Origin: Alphaproteobacteria bacterium
GTDB lineage: Bacteria; Pseudomonadota; Alphaproteobacteria; UBA7887
Direction: 5' to 3'
DNA: 15,636 nt
Assembly (NCBI GenBank): GCA_028289725.1
Contig: JANQOH010000125.1
Span: 1 to 15,636, forward strand
Shown piece by piece: positions 9,188 to 15,636 of the stretch. Every line of letters begins with the position of its first letter. Positions within the stretch are counted from its first letter, which is position 1. The position numbers and the translations under genes are program-made. The notes under the pieces were generated by a model. The model had not been told where the DNA came from. It saw only the letters and a list, made by a program, of their open reading frames with translations, and did not search any database.

Positions 9188-9200
9188 GAGGCCATACGGA
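9188..9200 (+). repeat. 13-base direct repeat, copy 2 (maeB-phoR gap)
   Basis: Second perfect copy of GAGGCCATACGGA, in the 46-base gap between the maeB stop and the phoR start, ending 18 bases before the phoR ATG. The two copies are spaced 42 bases start to start, about four helical turns, which would suit a protein binding both. A chance or relic origin is equally possible. Confidence 0.8.
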
Positions 9201-9218
9201 GCCAATTCGCACGATGCC

Positions 9219-10628
9219 ATGACAAATCTGCGCGCGCGTCTGGCAACCGCCATAGAAGTCACGGTCTTTTTGGCCATTCCGAGCGCCGCCGCAATGGTCA
9301 TCTTTGTGGCAATTGGCGCAATGGCTCCGTTGGCGGCGGTGCTGGCATGGCTCGGCGTTTTTGCCGCCACCTTGGTGCTCATTCTGCCTGTCGTTGCAGC
9401 GTTGACTATGCTGTCGAACCGGCAATCGGTGCCGGAAGATCAGCCTTCTATGCGGTTGGTGCCGAGCGTAATTGGACGGGTTGCTGCGGCGTTCGACCAG
9501 ATGACGCGCGAACTGCGTCAACGCGAAGACCAGTTGGATGCGGCGCGCCGCGCGACGCGGACAATTCTTGAGTCACTTCCCGTGCCGCTCGTGCTCATGT
9601 CGAGCGATCAAACGATCTCGTTTGCCAATCAGGCGGCCGAAACGATTCTGGGCGAAACGTTGGTTGGCAAGAAATTGCCCGCCGTGTTGCGCGCGCCCGC
9701 ATTGCTCCGCGCGGCGGAGATTGTGATCAGTGGCGCCGAATCGCAAGAGGTGACGTTCGATATCGGCGTCGAAACCCCGCGCCGTCTTGAGGGCTACATG
9801 CAAGCGCTTGGCGATACCCACCCCACACAAGGCACCATCGCGCTGCTGCTCCATGACGTTACGGAGCTTTGGCGGACCGAGCGTCTGCGCGCTGATTTCG
9901 TCGCAAATGCGAGCCACGAAATCCGCACGCCCTTGGCCACCCTGGTCGGCGCCGTGGAGACTGTGCTGGGACCGGCGCGCGACGATCCCGAGGCGCGGCA
10001 ACGGTTCCTTTTGATGATGCAGGAGCACGCCGAACGCATTGAGCGCCTGGTTGACGATTTGCTGAGCTTGTCACGCATCGAGCGCATCGAGCACGAAACA
10101 CCCGGATCGACGGTGACGCTGCGATCGGTGCTAGAGCAGGCGTGCAGCGCACTCGAGTGGAAAGCGCGGGCGCGTAGCGTCCGCATCACGCTTAAATTGC
10201 CGGACGAGTCGGCCGGTGTCCACGGCGACGCGGATGAACTTGGCCAAGTGTTCCAAAACCTGATCGACAACGCGATCAAATATGGCGATCCCGACAGCGA
10301 GGTGGTCGTCAGCGCCCGCACCATCGAATCAGGCGTGACCGCGGACGGTTGGAAATCGCAGGGACCAGCACACGCCATCACGGTCGCCGACCACGGCCCC
10401 GGTATTGCCCCAGAGCATTTGCCGCGGCTGACCGAACGATTTTATCGCGTGGACAAAGCCCGCTCCCGCCAGCTGGGCGGAACCGGGTTGGGGCTCGCCA
10501 TCGTCAAACACATCGTTTCACGCCACCGTGGCGCTTTGACCATCGAAAGCGAGCCCGGACGGGGAAGCGAATTCACCGTTTATCTCAACGCCGCGGCAAA
10601 AAAAGCCGAACCGGCGCCGGTGAAATAA
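9219..10628 (+). CDS. phoR: Phosphate regulon sensor histidine kinase PhoR
   Basis: Inner-membrane histidine kinase that phosphorylates PhoB when phosphate is scarce. In 469 residues it shows two hydrophobic helices near the N-terminus (about 12-34 and 37-65) with almost no periplasmic loop. A PAS-like segment follows (about 110-215), then the H-box FVANASHEIRTPLATL (227-242) with phospho-acceptor His233, the N-box NLIDNAIKYG (347-356), the G1 box ADHGPGI (390-396) and the G2 box GGTGLGL (420-426). The HATPase ends with a family-typical EPGRGSEFTVYL segment. The small sensor loop fits sensing through the Pst-PhoU complex, and the gene sits directly upstream of pstS, which identifies it as PhoR rather than a generic kinase. 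The start at 9219 has a poor ribosome site; the frame is open further upstream to an ATG at 9144 inside maeB, so the start is uncertain. phoB is not in the window. Confidence 0.93.
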   Translation: MTNLRARLATAIEVTVFLAIPSAAAMVIFVAIGAMAPLAAVLAWLGVFAATLVLILPVVAALTMLSNRQSVPEDQPSMRLVPSVIGRVAAAFDQMTRELRQREDQLDAARRATRTILESLPVPLVLMSSDQTISFANQAAETILGETLVGKKLPAVLRAPALLRAAEIVISGAESQEVTFDIGVETPRRLEGYMQALGDTHPTQGTIALLLHDVTELWRTERLRADFVANASHEIRTPLATLVGAVETVLGPARDDPEARQRFLLMMQEHAERIERLVDDLLSLSRIERIEHETPGSTVTLRSVLEQACSALEWKARARSVRITLKLPDESAGVHGDADELGQVFQNLIDNAIKYGDPDSEVVVSARTIESGVTADGWKSQGPAHAITVADHGPGIAPEHLPRLTERFYRVDKARSRQLGGTGLGLAIVKHIVSRHRGALTIESEPGRGSEFTVYLNAAAKKAEPAPVK

Positions 10629-10630
10629 AA

Positions 10631-10648
10631 CTGTCACAGAACTTTCAC
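10631..10648 (+). promoter_or_regulatory. Pho box (PhoB-binding site) upstream of pstS
   Basis: CTGTCAC-AGAA-CTTTCAC begins three bases after the phoR stop. It matches the PhoB consensus of two CTGTCAY-type heptamers separated by four bases, with 13 of 14 heptamer positions fitting when Y is allowed. It lies 113 bases before the pstS start and points in the right direction. A clear -10 box at the usual spacing (about 10 bases downstream) is not visible. Phosphate-starvation induction of the pst genes by PhoB is inferred from this site and the neighbours. Confidence 0.85.
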
Positions 10649-10671
10649 ATAATGATGTCCTTGGTGCCGTA

Positions 10672-10728
10672 GGAGTCGCTCTGGTCGTCGCAGTCCCGTT
10701 ATCGAGACCGATCGACCGTTTCGACTCC
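10672..10728 (+). other. Nested inverted repeats in the pstS leader
   Basis: GGAGTCG (10672-10678) pairs with CGACTCC (10722-10728). Inside it GGTCG (10683-10687) pairs with CGACC (10713-10717), leaving a 4-by-4 internal loop and a 25-base apical loop. If transcription begins shortly after the Pho box, this would be a 5' leader structure ending about 20 bases before the pstS ribosome site. It could be chance in GC-rich DNA; no known riboswitch class was recognised. Confidence 0.3.
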
Positions 10729-10747
10729 ACATCAAGCCCCGCGCGAC

Positions 10748-10753
10748 AAGGAG
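10748..10753 (+). promoter_or_regulatory. Strong ribosome binding site deciding the TTG start of pstS
   Basis: AAGGAG is followed by eight bases and then TTG at 10762. No ATG lies at this spacing in frame. The next in-frame ATG (10783) would remove the lysine-bearing n-region of the signal peptide, so the TTG start is preferred. Confidence 0.75.
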
Positions 10754-10761
10754 ACAGGACA

Positions 10762-11799
10762 TTGACCATCAAGACCTGTGCGATGGCCGGGTTGGCGGTA
10801 TTTGCGCTCGCCACCGCGGCTGAAGCCCGTGATCAAATTCGCATCGTCGGCTCATCGACGGTGTTCCCATTTTCAACAACCGTCGCCGAACAATTCGGCA
10901 AGACTTCCGACTTTAAGACGCCCGTCGTCGAAAGTACGGGGTCTGGCGGCGGCCTGAAACTGTTCTGCTCCGGCCTCGGCGTCGAGCACCCGGACATGAC
11001 CAATGCCTCGCGCCGGATCAAAGAATCCGAGGTTGAGTTGTGCGCGAAGAATGGCGTCGCCGACATCACGGAAGTGAAAGTGGGCTTTGACGGCATCGTG
11101 GTCGCCAACTCGAAAGAAGCCGAGCAATCCGAAATCACTCTTCGCCACTTGTTCCTGGCGTTGGCCAAGGATGTGCCGGCGAACGAAGACGGCTCGGAAT
11201 TGATGCCGAACCCATACGAAAATTGGAGCGATATCGATCCTTCGTTGCCGAACAAGGCGATCGAAGTGCTCGGCCCGCCGCCGACATCCGGCACCCGTGA
11301 CGCCTTCGCCGAGTTGGCCCTTGAAGGCGGGTGCAAGACCTTCGAAGGCATCAAAGCCATGAAGAAGGAAGACAAGAAGAAATACAAAGCGGTGTGCCAC
11401 GCGATCCGTGAAGACGGCGCGTATGTGGAAGCCGGCGAAAACGATGTGCTGATCGTTCAAAAGCTTGTCGCCAATCCGGCCGCCTATGGCGTGTTTGGCT
11501 TTAGCTTCTTGGATCAGAGCGCTGACAAAGTGCAAGGCAGCAAGATTGGCGGCATTGAGCCGACCTTCGAAGCCATTTCCGACGGCTCTTATCCAGTTTC
11601 GCGTTCGCTCTACTTCTACGTCAAGGACGCGCATGTCGGGGTCATCCCTGGCATGGTCGAGTTCATCGACGAGTTCACCAGCGAAAGCGCCTGGGGCCCG
11701 GATGGGTATCTGGCCGATAAGGGCTTGATCCCGTTGCCGGACGACGATCGCGGCACGGTTCGCGACCAAGCGCTCAATCTCGCGCCCCTGATGATGTAA
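10762..11799 (+). CDS. pstS: Periplasmic phosphate-binding protein PstS
   Basis: Captures inorganic phosphate in the periplasm and delivers it to the PstCAB transporter. The product has 345 residues. The N-terminus is a Sec signal peptide (Lys4, hydrophobic core about 8-20, likely cleavage after AEA at residue 22). Phosphate-contacting segments of the family are visible: VGSSTVFPFS (29-38), STGSGGGLKLFC (58-69) and TSGTRDAF (175-182). Four cysteines in the mature part (69, 94, 191, 212) could form disulfides. The start is TTG, chosen from the AAGGAG site and the signal peptide. It follows a Pho box and precedes pstC by about 109 bases containing a stable-looking hairpin. The sequence resembles PstS proteins of other alphaproteobacteria rather than the enterobacterial form. 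Function is secure from sequence and operon. Confidence 0.96.
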   Translation: MTIKTCAMAGLAVFALATAAEARDQIRIVGSSTVFPFSTTVAEQFGKTSDFKTPVVESTGSGGGLKLFCSGLGVEHPDMTNASRRIKESEVELCAKNGVADITEVKVGFDGIVVANSKEAEQSEITLRHLFLALAKDVPANEDGSELMPNPYENWSDIDPSLPNKAIEVLGPPPTSGTRDAFAELALEGGCKTFEGIKAMKKEDKKKYKAVCHAIREDGAYVEAGENDVLIVQKLVANPAAYGVFGFSFLDQSADKVQGSKIGGIEPTFEAISDGSYPVSRSLYFYVKDAHVGVIPGMVEFIDEFTSESAWGPDGYLADKGLIPLPDDDRGTVRDQALNLAPLMM

Positions 11800-11837
11800 G
11801 CGGTTGTTGGCCGTTTTCGGCGGCCATCACGTTTCCT

Positions 11838-11867
11838 GGCCGGATCAGGCCGCTCCCTGATCCGGCC
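11838..11867 (+). terminator. Perfect 11-bp hairpin between pstS and pstC (attenuator or mRNA-stabilising element)
   Basis: GGCCGGATCAG (11838-11848) and CTGATCCGGCC (11857-11867) form a perfect 11-base-pair stem with an eight-base loop, 38 bases after the pstS stop. It is followed by GCTTCAGCCCC and not by a T run, so it is not a classic intrinsic terminator. A partial terminator or a 3'-end-protecting structure that raises pstS mRNA over pstCAB is the most likely role, as known for other binding-protein operons. A weaker inverted repeat (GGCCG/CGGCC near 11809-11825) precedes it. The structure is seen directly; the role is inferred. Confidence 0.7.
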
Positions 11868-11908
11868 GCTTCAGCCCCTCCCACTGATTGAGACGCGGAT
11901 ATCGTACC

Positions 11909-13291
11909 GTGACGCTAACCTTCCTTATTCTCGTCTTAATCGGTCTGAGCGCTCTCGGCTTCTACATTGGCCGTGGCCGCGCGCTGAACACGGTTTCCGG
12001 CCGCGTCGGCGATCTGCATTCCCTCCCAAGTCATTACGGCTTCTATGTCGCTCTGTGGTGCGGCATCCCGAGCCTTTTAATCGTCGCCGCTTGGCTGATT
12101 TTGCAGCCACAATTGGTCGAAGCTCTGGTCATTGCGGATCTGCCCTCCGCCTATCGAAATCTTCCGGCCAGCGAATTCGGCCTTCTGCTCAACGACATTC
12201 GCAATTTGGCGAGCGGCAATGTGGTCAGCCGCGAGGCCGACGAAGCCTTGCTTGCGGCCGCCGCGCGCCTAAACCGCGCCCATGCCATCGGTTCCGGCGC
12301 CATGTGGGTGGTGGCGATCGCCGCGGGTATTGCCGGCCTCACTTTGGCGCGGCGCTGGATTGCGCCGCAACTCCGCGCGCGCAACTCTGTCGAACGCACG
12401 TTGCTGATTATTTTGGTGATCAGCTCGACCATCGCGATTTTGACGACGGTCGGCATCGTCCTCTCGCTCGCGTTCGAGTCGGTTCGGTTTTTTGCAAAGG
12501 TCCCGCTCAACGAGTTTCTGTTCGGCATTCAGTGGAGCCCGCAAACCGCGATCCGGAGCGATCAGGTCGGCGCCTCCGGCAGCTTCGGCGCGATCCCGCT
12601 GTTTACCGGCACCTTGCTGATCACGCTGATCGCCATGCTCGTGGCCGTGCCGATCGGCCTGATGTCGGCGATCTATTTATCGGAGTATGCCGTGCCGCGT
12701 GTGCGGGCGGTCGTCAAACCGCTGCTCGAAATCTTGGCCGGCGTGCCGACGGTGGTATACGGCTTCTTCGCGGCTATCACGGTGGCGCCGTTTATTCGTG
12801 GAACGGGTGAGTCACTGGGTCTCGACGTTGCATCCGAAAGCGCGCTCGCCGCAGGCCTGGTCATGGGATTGATGATCATCCCGTTTGTTTCGTCGCTCTC
12901 CGACGATGTGATCAGCGCGGTCCCGCAGTCGCTCCGCGAAGGCTCTTATGGCTTGGGCGCCACGCAGTCGGAGACGATCAAGCGCGTCATCCTGCCCGCA
13001 GCGTTGCCGGGCATTATTGCCGCCGTGTTGCTCGCCGTATCGCGTGCGATCGGCGAGACCATGATTGTGGTCATGGCGGCCGGGTTGGCGGCGAACTTGA
13101 CCGCAAACCCGCTGGAAGCCGTGACCACCGTTACGGTCCAGATCGTGACCCTGCTGGTCGGCGATCAGGAGTTCGACAGCGCAAAAACGCTGGCCGCCTT
13201 CGCGCTCGGATTGGTGCTCTTCCTCATCACATTGTCGCTCAATGTGGTCGCCCTTCGGGTCGTCCGGCGGTATAGGGAGATCTACGAGTAA
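11909..13291 (+). CDS. pstC: Phosphate ABC transporter permease PstC, long form
   Basis: One of the two membrane subunits of the high-affinity phosphate importer. From the GTG at 11909 it has 460 residues, longer than enterobacterial PstC (about 320). The first 160 or so residues carry three hydrophobic segments (about 1-20, 46-66, 131-148) around a soluble stretch; this extension is known in alphaproteobacterial PstC (the PstC N-terminal/DUF3708 type). The permease core starts with a helix near 163-190 and contains the EAA loop EGSYGLGATQSETIKRVILP (344-363), which docks on PstB. An in-frame TTG at 11888 would add seven residues. I prefer GTG because of the family N-terminus and the slightly better CGGA upstream, but this is uncertain. 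The stop codon overlaps the pstA start by one base, implying coupled translation. Confidence 0.95.
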   Translation: MTLTFLILVLIGLSALGFYIGRGRALNTVSGRVGDLHSLPSHYGFYVALWCGIPSLLIVAAWLILQPQLVEALVIADLPSAYRNLPASEFGLLLNDIRNLASGNVVSREADEALLAAAARLNRAHAIGSGAMWVVAIAAGIAGLTLARRWIAPQLRARNSVERTLLIILVISSTIAILTTVGIVLSLAFESVRFFAKVPLNEFLFGIQWSPQTAIRSDQVGASGSFGAIPLFTGTLLITLIAMLVAVPIGLMSAIYLSEYAVPRVRAVVKPLLEILAGVPTVVYGFFAAITVAPFIRGTGESLGLDVASESALAAGLVMGLMIIPFVSSLSDDVISAVPQSLREGSYGLGATQSETIKRVILPAALPGIIAAVLLAVSRAIGETMIVVMAAGLAANLTANPLEAVTTVTVQIVTLLVGDQEFDSAKTLAAFALGLVLFLITLSLNVVALRVVRRYREIYE

Positions 13292-14601
13292 TGGCCGATA
13301 TCGCCCGCGACATGGATATTTCATCGCCAGGAAGATCTGAATCCTATGAGCTGCGCCTAAAGCGCCGCAACGCCACTGAACGTCGGTTTCGGATGTACGG
13401 CGTCATCGCGATCACGCTGGCGATTTCGGCGCTTGCAGTGCTGCTTATTACGATCGTGTCGAAAGGTTCGAGCGCCTTCACCCAAGCGCATATTCTCGCC
13501 GAGGTGTTTTTCGACCCGGCGGAGATCGATCCGGACGGGACGGGCGACATGAAGGTAATCGCGAAAGGCAATTACGCCCTTCTTGCGAAACGCTCGCTAT
13601 ACGACCTCTTTCCGGAGGTGGAGGGCCGCCGCGATAAGCGTGCCTTGACACGAATCATGAGCTCGGGCACCGATCTCCAGCTCCGAGACATGGTGCTGGA
13701 TGACCCGTCATTGATCGGAACGACGCAGCCGGTTTGGCTGCTCGCCTCGGATGACGTCGATATGCTCTGGAAGGGGCATATTTCGCGTGACGTGCCGGAA
13801 TCGGACCGGCCGATCAGTGATCAGCAGGTCGCCTGGCTCGATCAGCTTGCCGAACAGGGCCAAGTCGACCGGTTCTTTTCCACGCGCTTCTTCTCATCCG
13901 GCGATTCACGCGAACCTGAGTTGGCCGGCATTTGGGGCGCGGTCGTTGGTTCGTTTTGGACGATGATGGTGTGCCTCCTTCTCACCGTACCGGTGGGCGT
14001 GATGAGCGCCATCTATTTGGAAGAGTTCGCGCCGAAGAACCGATGGACCGACTTGGTTGAGGTCAACATCAACAACCTGGCGGCGGTTCCCTCAATCGTC
14101 TTCGGTTTGCTCGGCCTGGCCGTGTTCTTGAATTTCTTCGGTTTTCCGCGTTCGGCGCCGCTGGTCGGCGGCATGGTGCTCGCGCTGATGACCTTGCCAA
14201 CGATCATTATTGCCGGGCGCGCCGCGATCAAAGCCGTGCCGCCGTCGATCCGCGAAGCCGCGCTGGGCGTGGGCGCGTCGAAGATGCAGGTGGTTCTGCA
14301 TCACGTGCTCCCGTTGGCGATGCCCGGCATGATGACCGGCACCATCATCGGCATGGCGCAGGCTTTGGGCGAAACCGCGCCGCTGCTGATGATCGGTATG
14401 GTCGCATTCATCGTGGATATTCCGGGAGGCCCGCTCGACGCCGCGACGGCCTTGCCGGTGCAGATTTACATTTGGGCGGATAGCCCCGAACGCGCATTCG
14501 TCGAGAAAACCTCGGCTGCGATCATGATCCTGTTGGGCTTCCTCATCACAATGAATGCGGTGGCGGTGTTCTTGCGCAAACGGTTTGAAAGGCGGTGGTG
14601 A
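13291..14601 (+). CDS. pstA: Phosphate ABC transporter permease PstA, long form
   Basis: Second membrane subunit of the phosphate importer, 436 residues against about 296 in E. coli. After a charged cytoplasmic N-terminus and one membrane helix (about 36-56) comes a roughly 150-residue hydrophilic insert (about 60-208). It is predicted to face the periplasm and resembles the DUF3333-type N-terminal region of alphaproteobacterial PstA. The permease core follows, with a helix about 218-240 and the EAA loop REAALGVGASKMQVVLHHVL (321-340). The ATG overlaps the pstC stop as TAATG, with AGGGAG upstream at 13274-13279. The stop lies just before the pstB start. Core motifs are complete. Confidence 0.96.
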   Translation: MADIARDMDISSPGRSESYELRLKRRNATERRFRMYGVIAITLAISALAVLLITIVSKGSSAFTQAHILAEVFFDPAEIDPDGTGDMKVIAKGNYALLAKRSLYDLFPEVEGRRDKRALTRIMSSGTDLQLRDMVLDDPSLIGTTQPVWLLASDDVDMLWKGHISRDVPESDRPISDQQVAWLDQLAEQGQVDRFFSTRFFSSGDSREPELAGIWGAVVGSFWTMMVCLLLTVPVGVMSAIYLEEFAPKNRWTDLVEVNINNLAAVPSIVFGLLGLAVFLNFFGFPRSAPLVGGMVLALMTLPTIIIAGRAAIKAVPPSIREAALGVGASKMQVVLHHVLPLAMPGMMTGTIIGMAQALGETAPLLMIGMVAFIVDIPGGPLDAATALPVQIYIWADSPERAFVEKTSAAIMILLGFLITMNAVAVFLRKRFERRW

Positions 14602-14608
14602 CGTGGCG

Positions 14609-15403
14609 ATGGCGGCAGTAGAGATGGAACAACCCGAAGAAGCTCTTGATGCCAAGATCACCGGGCGCGGCGTAAATGTTTTTTATGGCCCCAAGCAGGC
14701 GATCTTTGACGTCGACATAGACATCAAAGAGCATCAAGTCACGGCGTTTATCGGCCCATCGGGGTGCGGAAAATCGACGTTTCTCCGGTGCCTCAACCGG
14801 ATGAACGACACCATCGATATTTGCCGCGTTGAGGGCGACATTCGTATCGAGGGCCACGACATTTACGGCAAATCGGTTGACGTCGTGCAGCTCCGCACGC
14901 GCGTCGGCATGGTATTCCAAAAGCCCAATCCGTTTCCGAAATCGATTTACGAGAACGTCGCCTATGGCCCGCGCATTCACGGCATGGTGCAAAACAAGGC
15001 CGCGCTCGACGAAGTCGTCGAGAAGAGCCTGATCCGGGCGGGATTGTTCGACGAAATCAAGGATCGCTTGGATCAACCGGGCACCGGGATCTCGGGCGGT
15101 CAACAGCAGCGGCTTTGCATTGCGCGGGCGATCGCGATTAATCCCGAGGTGATCTTGATGGATGAGCCCTGTTCGGCGCTCGATCCCATTGCGACCGCCA
15201 AAATCGAGGAACTGATCGACGATTTGCGGGCGCAATACACGATTGTGATCGTGACCCACAATATGCAGCAAGCGGCGCGTGTTTCGCAGAAAACCGCGTT
15301 TTTTCATCTCGGAGAGTTGGTGGAATTTGACGACACTGAGCAAATATTCACCAATCCGTCCGAAGAACGGACGCAGGATTACATCACCGGTCGGTTCGGC
15401 TGA
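14609..15403 (+). CDS. pstB: Phosphate ABC transporter ATP-binding protein PstB
   Basis: Cytoplasmic ATPase that powers phosphate import. From the ATG at 14609 it has 264 residues. It shows Walker A GPSGCGKST (49-57), the Q-loop glutamine in MVFQKPNPFP (Gln104), the ABC signature ISGGQQQRL (161-169), Walker B VILMDEP (181-187) with Glu186, the D-loop SALD (189-192) and the switch His217. NVFYGPKQA near the N-terminus and the CIARAIA run are typical of PstB. The frame is open back into pstA; candidate starts are GTG 14603, ATG 14609 and ATG 14624. I chose 14609 because GGTGA lies seven bases upstream, but GTG 14603, one base after the pstA stop, is a fair alternative. phoU follows after 29 bases. 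Confidence 0.97.
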   Translation: MAAVEMEQPEEALDAKITGRGVNVFYGPKQAIFDVDIDIKEHQVTAFIGPSGCGKSTFLRCLNRMNDTIDICRVEGDIRIEGHDIYGKSVDVVQLRTRVGMVFQKPNPFPKSIYENVAYGPRIHGMVQNKAALDEVVEKSLIRAGLFDEIKDRLDQPGTGISGGQQQRLCIARAIAINPEVILMDEPCSALDPIATAKIEELIDDLRAQYTIVIVTHNMQQAARVSQKTAFFHLGELVEFDDTEQIFTNPSEERTQDYITGRFG

Positions 15404-15432
15404 CCGGGGCGCGACCGCGAAAGGACAAGGCC

Positions 15433-15636
15433 ATGCCTGCCTCGGAACATACCGTCCACTCCTATGACGACGAGCTGCGTCGCATGACCAATTTGGTGCT
15501 CCAAATGGGCGGATTGGTCGAAAGCCAGATCGCGGCGGCAACGGTCGCGGTCTCGCACCGCGATAGCGAAGCGGCGGAGAAAATCGTCGAAAACGACGCC
15601 CAGATCGATGAAATCGAGCTGGAAATCGACATGCTG
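15433..15636 (+). CDS. phoU: Phosphate signalling protein PhoU, N-terminal part only
   Basis: PhoU connects the Pst transporter to PhoR and is needed to shut off the Pho response when phosphate is plentiful. Only the first 68 codons are in the window; the frame is open to the edge. The start HTVHSYDDELRRMTNLVLQM matches the first helix of the PhoU three-helix-bundle repeat, and the later acidic, Glu/Asp-rich helix contains a metal-binding-type segment (AEKIVENDAQIDEIE). AAGGACAAGG just before the ATG is a reasonable ribosome site. The place directly after pstB agrees with the family. The full protein is usually about 230-240 residues. Confidence 0.94.
   Translation, partial: MPASEHTVHSYDDELRRMTNLVLQMGGLVESQIAAATVAVSHRDSEAAEKIVENDAQIDEIELEIDML

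Noticed and set aside
9173..9218. Possible terminator after maeB
   Set aside because: No stem with a T run is present; the short TTTT at 9174-9178 has no preceding hairpin.
14546..15541. A 331-codon open frame on the minus strand opposite pstB
   Set aside because: It is a shadow of PstB and PhoU, both of which show complete family motifs on the plus strand.
1..15636. Mobile elements, CRISPR arrays, RNA genes or a hidden defence cluster
   Set aside because: Every stretch longer than about 135 bases is filled by a recognised housekeeping gene, and I saw no repeat arrays, integrase or transposase motifs or tRNA-like folds.

Overview
The window looks like ordinary chromosomal DNA from a GC-rich alphaproteobacterium, most likely of a Rhodospirillales-like lineage. 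I base this on the GlnD, PstS, PstC and PstA sequence types, on the long accessory N-terminal parts of PstC and PstA, on the phoR-pstS-pstC-pstA-pstB-phoU order, and on the mutS-glnD-murJ neighbourhood. I found no mobile element, integrase, CRISPR array, tRNA, rRNA, toxin-antitoxin pair or defence gene. I did not find a new biological system, and I do not want to present conserved core genes as one. The second-look signals are regulatory or structural details in and around the phosphate operon.

Left part, minus strand (1-6754): mutS (mismatch repair), then glnD (nitrogen-status sensor that modifies PII), then murJ (lipid II flippase), read right to left. murJ runs off the left edge. The mutS-glnD gap is 97 bases and holds a weak promoter candidate. 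The glnD-murJ gap is 23 bases, so those two are probably co-transcribed.

Centre: a 135-base divergent spacer (6755-6889) separates mutS from maeB, the malic enzyme with a phosphotransacetylase-like tail. phoR follows maeB after 46 bases with no visible terminator, so read-through from maeB is possible. A perfect 13-base direct repeat straddles the maeB stop codon.

Right part, plus strand (9219-15636): the phosphate-starvation system. It comprises the membrane histidine kinase PhoR, a near-consensus Pho box three bases after the phoR stop, then pstS (periplasmic phosphate-binding protein), pstC and pstA (permeases), pstB (ATPase) and the first 68 codons of phoU. PhoR lacks a sizeable periplasmic sensor domain, as expected if phosphate is sensed through the PstSCAB-PhoU complex. 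The cognate regulator phoB is not in the window and is probably just past the right edge. pstC-pstA overlap by one base and pstA-pstB are nearly contiguous. By contrast, pstS is separated from pstC by about 109 bases containing a perfect 11-bp-stem hairpin, which could keep the binding protein in excess over the membrane parts.

Two genes are cut by the window edges (murJ at its C-terminal end, phoU after its N-terminus). No frameshifts or broken genes were seen. Intergenic stretches are all shorter than 300 bases.
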